Shown here piece by piece: positions 6,170 through 6,172 of a DNA stretch of 6,172 nt (within the stretch, counting starts at the first letter, position 1; every line of letters begins with the position of its first letter). Source of the DNA: Acidobacteriota bacterium (GTDB lineage: Bacteria > Acidobacteriota > Aminicenantia > Aminicenantales > Saccharicenantaceae); the NCBI GenBank assembly GCA_003476685.1, contig DMVN01000063.1, positions 11,566 to 17,737 of the forward strand, read 5' to 3'. Both the position numbers and the translations under genes were made by a program. The notes below the pieces were generated by a model, which was given only the letters and a program-made list of their open reading frames with translations, made no database searches and had not been told where the DNA came from.

Positions 6170-6172
6170 CGT

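Larger units (their letters stand above)
5350..6172. other. Long spacer without a convincing gene
   Basis: About 820 bases lie between the FadL promoter and the window end. The longest frames are a 93-codon minus-strand frame (5378-5659) and a 67-codon plus-strand frame beginning with TTG (5463-5666). Neither has a ribosome-binding site or a recognisable motif, and both sit in T-rich or A-rich sequence. Small visible elements are: TGCCC-C-GGGCA near 5359-5369; CCCGG/CCGGG at 5362-5366/5383-5387; the perfect 10-bp palindrome AGGATATCCT at 5703-5712; a CAAGC/GCTTG stem at 5882-5886/5894-5898; and a promoter-like box near 5978. No tRNA or rRNA motifs were recognised. The right end looks like the upstream region of a plus-strand gene outside the window. 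Confidence 0.6.

Overview
The window looks like ordinary chromosomal DNA of an uncultured or poorly sampled Gram-negative bacterium. It encodes an outer-membrane beta-barrel, a lipoprotein and a secreted GWxTD-domain protein. GWxTD-plus-TPR proteins, alongside GH29 fucosidases, are typical of the Acidobacteriota/Aminicenantes (OP8) area and of some Bacteroidota/Ignavibacteria relatives. I favour an Aminicenantes-like origin, but this is an inference from gene content and is not proven here. Base composition is roughly balanced in the genes, with AT-rich spacers.

Layout from left to right. (1) 1-513 (+): the C-terminal third of a GH29 alpha-L-fucosidase, cut by the window edge. (2) 514-895: a 382-bp spacer without a gene, ending in a TTGACA-type promoter candidate and a strong Shine-Dalgarno. 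(3) 896-1621 (+): a TPR-repeat lipoprotein. (4) 1622-1784: a spacer with a good TTGACA/17/TAGCAT promoter. (5) 1785-3866 (+): a 693-aa secreted GWxTD protein with C-terminal TPRs. (6) 3867-3973: a convergent gene junction with a perfect 11-bp stem-loop flanked by an A/T run, which should terminate mainly the minus-strand gene and partly the plus-strand gene, plus a second 6-bp hairpin. (7) 3974-5293 (-): a FadL/OMPP1/TodX-family outer-membrane transporter with its own promoter candidate. (8) 5307-6172: about 870 bp without a convincing gene. Its right end carries a promoter-like TTGACA box, a 10-codon Phe-rich mini-ORF, short hairpins and a GGAGG. It reads as the upstream region of a plus-strand gene that starts just beyond the window.

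How the genes fit together: four cell-envelope or exported functions are present. The fucosidase removes fucose from glycans. The lipoprotein and the GWxTD protein both carry TPR protein-protein interaction surfaces, probably in the periplasm. The FadL-like barrel takes up hydrophobic compounds. Nothing visible ties them into a single pathway. The lipoprotein and GWxTD genes are co-directional neighbours but each seems to have its own promoter. I found no mobile element, CRISPR array, tRNA, rRNA or defence system, and no clear sign of a novel system. The least explained items are the GWxTD protein, whose molecular function is unknown, and the long right-hand spacer.
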